A DNA stretch of 10,702 nt from Larix sibirica (taxonomy: Eukaryota; Streptophyta; Pinopsida; Pinales; Pinaceae): contig NWUY0303927030.1 in assembly GCA_004151065.3 (NCBI GenBank), forward strand, positions 2,454 through 13,155, written 5' to 3'. This document shows positions 8,029-10,702 of this stretch, piece by piece. The notes beneath the pieces were generated by a model. It saw nothing but the letters and a program-made list of their open reading frames with translations. It made no database searches and was not told the origin of the DNA. Both the position numbers and the translations under genes were made by a program. Position 1 is the stretch's first letter. Each line of letters starts with the position of its first letter.

Positions 8029-8399
8029 TGATGTGACCCAAGGGGGTCATATATGGTGTTAAATGTATATCATATGATCCCAAGGGGGAAATATACGGGG
8101 CTATATGGGATTAAATGTATATGTATTGATGTAAATGAATATGTAATAGTGGTTGGCCCTAATGAAGGGACCACATATGCAATGAGTGAATAGGTATCTA
8201 TAGAGGTAATGTAGTCATTGTTGAGAGCAGGTGAAAGGATTACGTGAATATCTTGGGGTGATTGGAGAAGGATCTCCTCTTATTTAAGGAGTTATTATGT
8301 AACTTATCTCTCTTATATATGGAGTTGTGATCCATGTTTACATTGTTGTACATGGTGTTTGATTTTGTTCTCTTATGCTATATTAAGGATATTGGTTCA
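8029..8399 (+). repeat. Putative 3' LTR of the plus-strand element
   Basis: The block opens with TGATGTGACCC after a purine tract and may close at TTGGTTCA, giving about 371 bp with TG...CA ends. Near its 3' half it holds TATTTAA (8281-8287) and TATATAT (8314-8320), placed as LTR promoter elements would be on the plus strand. It separates the plus-strand gag from a minus-strand protease fragment, and protein similarity to the latter stops near 8400. No second LTR copy is in the window, so the ends are inferred and cannot be confirmed here. Confidence 0.45.
8035..8122 (+). repeat. Imperfect internal duplication at the start of the LTR
   Basis: Two units, each starting GA(T)CCCAAGGGGG and ending TTAAATGTATAT, lie at 8035-8070 and 8076-8122. 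The second has an extra stretch in its middle. The first also contains the inverted repeat GACCC-AAGG-GGGTC (8035-8048). Confidence 0.75.
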
Positions 8400-8760
8400 T
8401 AATATAGAGAGTGATGGATGATGGAACTAAGTCGAGTGATACAAGATGTTTCCAAACATGGGTTGACATCACACAAGTAGATGCTCATTCATTGACTATC
8501 CATTAATGAATGACAATGTTCTTGATTGTGATGAGGATCTGGAAAGCAATAGATGAAGAAAAACTAGGGCTTCCATGGTCAAAATCAAAGTTCATAAGGC
8601 ATGATTTGGTTGGGTGAGTTGTGCCTAATGCTGAAAGTTATGCCTTCCTTTAGGAAGGGAAATATTAAAGAACTTTGAGAGTGGACATGGTGGAAAGGGA
8701 TTTGGATAAATCATCTACAATGTTGTAGTTATATGCATCCTTCATAATAGTATTATGGGC
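8400..8760 (-). pseudogene. Pre-protease and aspartic protease fragment, broken
   Basis: The fragment starts AHNTIMKDAYNYNIVDDLSK, continues STMSTLKVL, SALGTTHPTKSCLMNFDFDH and FQILITIKNIVIH, and reaches the active-site loop. In Ty3 elements of this kind the loop reads V-D-E-G-A-S-T-C. Here it is VNE, then TGA, then ASTCVMSTHVW: the catalytic Asp is Asn (8491-8493) and the Gly codon is a TGA stop (8485-8487). At least four other stops (TAA) lie in the same phase. The domain ends abruptly near 8400 at the junction with the LTR-like block. Confidence 0.75.
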
Positions 8761-9079
8761 AGTTCATCGTAGCGGTGGTTTTGGTATTTTAGGGATTGGG
8801 CTGTTACTAGGAAATTATATTTGCAGAGGCCCACTAATGGTAGTGGGTGCTTCCTCTCTTGGTAGTGATTTTTTTGTGCCATAACCTTTGATATGGGTTT
8901 GAATATGAATCTCTATCATATTCATATAATTTTTTTGAAAAGAACTATCTCTTATGGGTCGAGGTTCTTGTTGATGGGACAACCCCTTGATTGGAAAAAT
9001 GTTGTTGTAAGACCTCCTATTGTGGCGGTGGAGTGTTGTTTTCTTCGAGAGGGTTGGAGCTATTTTTATTCCTAGATTC

Positions 9080-10651
9080 AGTTATCCATTGACATTTTTG
9101 TATCAATAGGAAATTTTTTGTATAATGGAAATATTCCCACACATGACACAAGAGAAGTTGGTTTGTAGATTGGAATTCTTTCCTTGCTTTGGGAAATTAT
9201 TGTTCCCTGTGTTTTGGTTTTGATTTCCATCATTCCATTTTTCTTGGGTAGGGGGATTGTCCCCTTTCCCTTGTGGATGGTTTTGTTGTTTGTTCTTTCC
9301 TTTCTTCTTTCCTTGATTCTCTAAATTGGGGGGATTTTCCACATTCGACTGCTCAATTTGATTAGTTTGTTGTGTGGGAGAGGGTTGAACTAAATTGAGT
9401 CATGGGTTGTAGACCAACTGGACTAGGTAATGAAAAATAGGGGTTGTAAATGAGTGTGGGAAAATATGGGTTGGGTGCTCCATAATATGTGGATATAGGA
9501 TCTTGTGGAACTAATGGGGGTGGTGGGTGTGCAAGTTGTGCTAGGTTTGTGTTTGGGAAAGTGGGACTATATGGTCCATATGTAATTTGACCAAACGAGG
9601 GTTTTGGAATAGTTTGAAGGGCCACCATTGCGTGATGTGTTGGTGGATTCTAATAGGACATAATTTATGGTATCAATCCATGTGGTTTAGGATTATTCCC
9701 TTGACAGGAACAACCCCAATAATCCCACGGATAAATTGAGATATAATGGGAGGAGATTGATATAGAGAATTATGTTGAGGGGAATATGGAATGATTGTAT
9801 ACAAATATCCTTATCGGGCATATATTAAAATAAAAATGATGGGCCTTGAAGTTGGCCTCATCTTCCATTTTGGGCATGGTAGTTTCCATGTATTTGGAAA
9901 TAATAGGAAGGAGTGATTTTATTAACCAATCTAGACATAATAACTTAGGCTATATTGTTATTTTGCACAACATTTTGTGTCTATGTGATTCATGGATATG
10001 ATATGCTATGTTCATGGAAGTATCCTGCCTAAATTTGGATAGAATATCTAAGCAAATATCATGATGTACATGTAACTAAAAAAGGTGAGAAAGATGGTAG
10101 ATATGGACTCAAAGGTGGAGTGAGTACTAGATGGTAGATTAATGTACCATTTGGCCATCGTCCCTGTGAGGGTTCTCTAAAATAGATGAAGACGAATGAT
10201 ATCTTCAGTTATACTATTAAAAGAGCACTATAGATGAAATGACATCACATGGTTGTGTAGTTCGTATCCTTATTTTCCCTCAAATTTGGGGATATCCAAA
10301 GGGATTTTGACCAACATTTGTGGCCATGCTAGGTCATGCTAGCTGGGAGCATTTATTATTTTGGATAAATCAGGGATATTTAAACTCACCATAAATGGAA
10401 GTGTCAATGGAGGTGTGGGGCCAGTCATTGGTTTTTGTGGATTACCTCCTATAGGTGGTGAGGGGGATGATAATGGGGTTGTTGATCATCTTATTTGGAA
10501 ATTAGGGTGAAAATGGGGGGTTTGGAGGAGATCATAGTAGGGTATCTGTGAGCACGATTGATCCAATTACAGTTTCCCATGAATTTCCCTAATGTGATGG
10601 TCTCCCTCATGATCTACGAGGAGATGATGGTGTGGGAACTGATGGGTCCAT
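9080..10651 (-). pseudogene. Ty3-type gag (capsid and nucleocapsid), broken
   Basis: A possible start is the ATG at 10651 (MDPSVPTPSSPRRS), in a different phase from what follows. The capsid core reads SLNIPDLSKIINAPS, WPQMLVKIPLDIPKFEGK, HNHVMSFHL, ITEDIIRLHLF, RTLTGTMAKWYINLPSSTHS and FESISTIFLTFF (about 10385-10030), all in one phase but cut by TAG or TAA stops at most of these breaks. About 9628-9362 encodes a Pro/Tyr/Thr-rich linker, and about 9342-9150 a Lys/Asn/Gln-rich one. The nucleocapsid knuckle begins CVMC (9139-9150). A one-base loss then shifts the phase to GEYFHYTKNF, so spacing is CX2CX4HX4 with Phe (9110-9112) in place of the last Cys. Stretches between about 10030 and 9630 are too decayed to read with confidence. 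Confidence 0.8.
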
Positions 10652-10702
10652 TTTTCAGGTATTTGATAACCCTTTTTCCATAGTCCAGCTAAAGCAATGG
10701 TA

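Larger units (their letters stand above)
8400..10702 (-). mobile_element. Minus-strand Ty3-type LTR element, gag to protease, partial
   Basis: The minus strand holds, in order from the right, a gag capsid domain, a Pro-rich region, a polar and basic region with a zinc knuckle, a pre-protease block and the start of an aspartic protease. This is the normal Ty3 gag-pol order. Similarity stops near 8400 against the putative plus-strand LTR, so reverse transcriptase, RNase H, integrase and the 3' LTR are not here. The other end leaves the window before any 5' LTR is reached. It is a different family from the plus-strand element: the gag sequences share no visible similarity, and only this one has a CCHC motif. 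Confidence 0.8.

Noticed and set aside
8893-9075. 60-codon plus-strand frame
   Set aside because: It lies opposite the minus-strand element between the zinc knuckle and the protease block, and shows no motif of its own.
1-10702. tRNA, rRNA, CRISPR array or bacterial-type operon
   Set aside because: No cloverleaf, rRNA block, regularly spaced short repeats or closely packed intact genes were seen; all recognisable coding traces are plant retroelements.

Overview
This is nuclear DNA from a plant with a large, repeat-rich genome. A gymnosperm is my best guess, because the decayed elements look like the LINE and Ty3 families I associate with conifers; that is an inference from style. I recognise no intact protein-coding gene, RNA gene, CRISPR array or bacterial-type feature. 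Everything I can name is an old, broken retrotransposon, recognised by conserved protein motifs that run through in-frame stops and small frameshifts.

Layout. 1-1124 is AT-rich, unassigned DNA with a 118-bp tandem duplication (287-522). 1146-6204 is a GC-richer block on the minus strand that I read as one 5'-truncated L1-type LINE insertion. It has a short poly(A) tail at its low-coordinate end and is bracketed by decayed 21-bp target-site duplications (1125-1145 and 6205-6225, 17/21 identical), whose A-rich start fits L1 endonuclease cleavage. Read 5' to 3' on the minus strand, the LINE holds reverse transcriptase, connection domain, zf-RVT finger and an RNase H domain (together 6203-3037), a 400-bp spacer, and then an unexpected further open reading frame (2638-1528). 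That frame has its own plant-like ATG, about 200 unrecognised residues and a second, different RNase H domain. The LINE endonuclease and ORF1 are missing.

6226-8399 is AT-rich plus-strand DNA: a leader-like stretch, a broken Ty3-type gag with a long Lys/Glu-rich coiled-coil extension (6781-7930), a short purine tract and a putative 3' LTR (8029-8399). No pol lies between gag and LTR, so this looks like a non-autonomous or deleted LTR element. 8400-10702 holds a different Ty3-type element on the minus strand: gag core, Pro-rich region, Asn/Gln/Lys-rich region, decayed CCHC zinc knuckle and the start of the aspartic protease, cut off at the LTR junction and running out of the window at the other end.

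The genes do not work together as a living system. The observation most worth following is the extra RNase H frame inside the LINE's duplication-bounded unit. It is either an undescribed ORF of a LINE family or a chimera made when reverse transcription switched between two RNAs.
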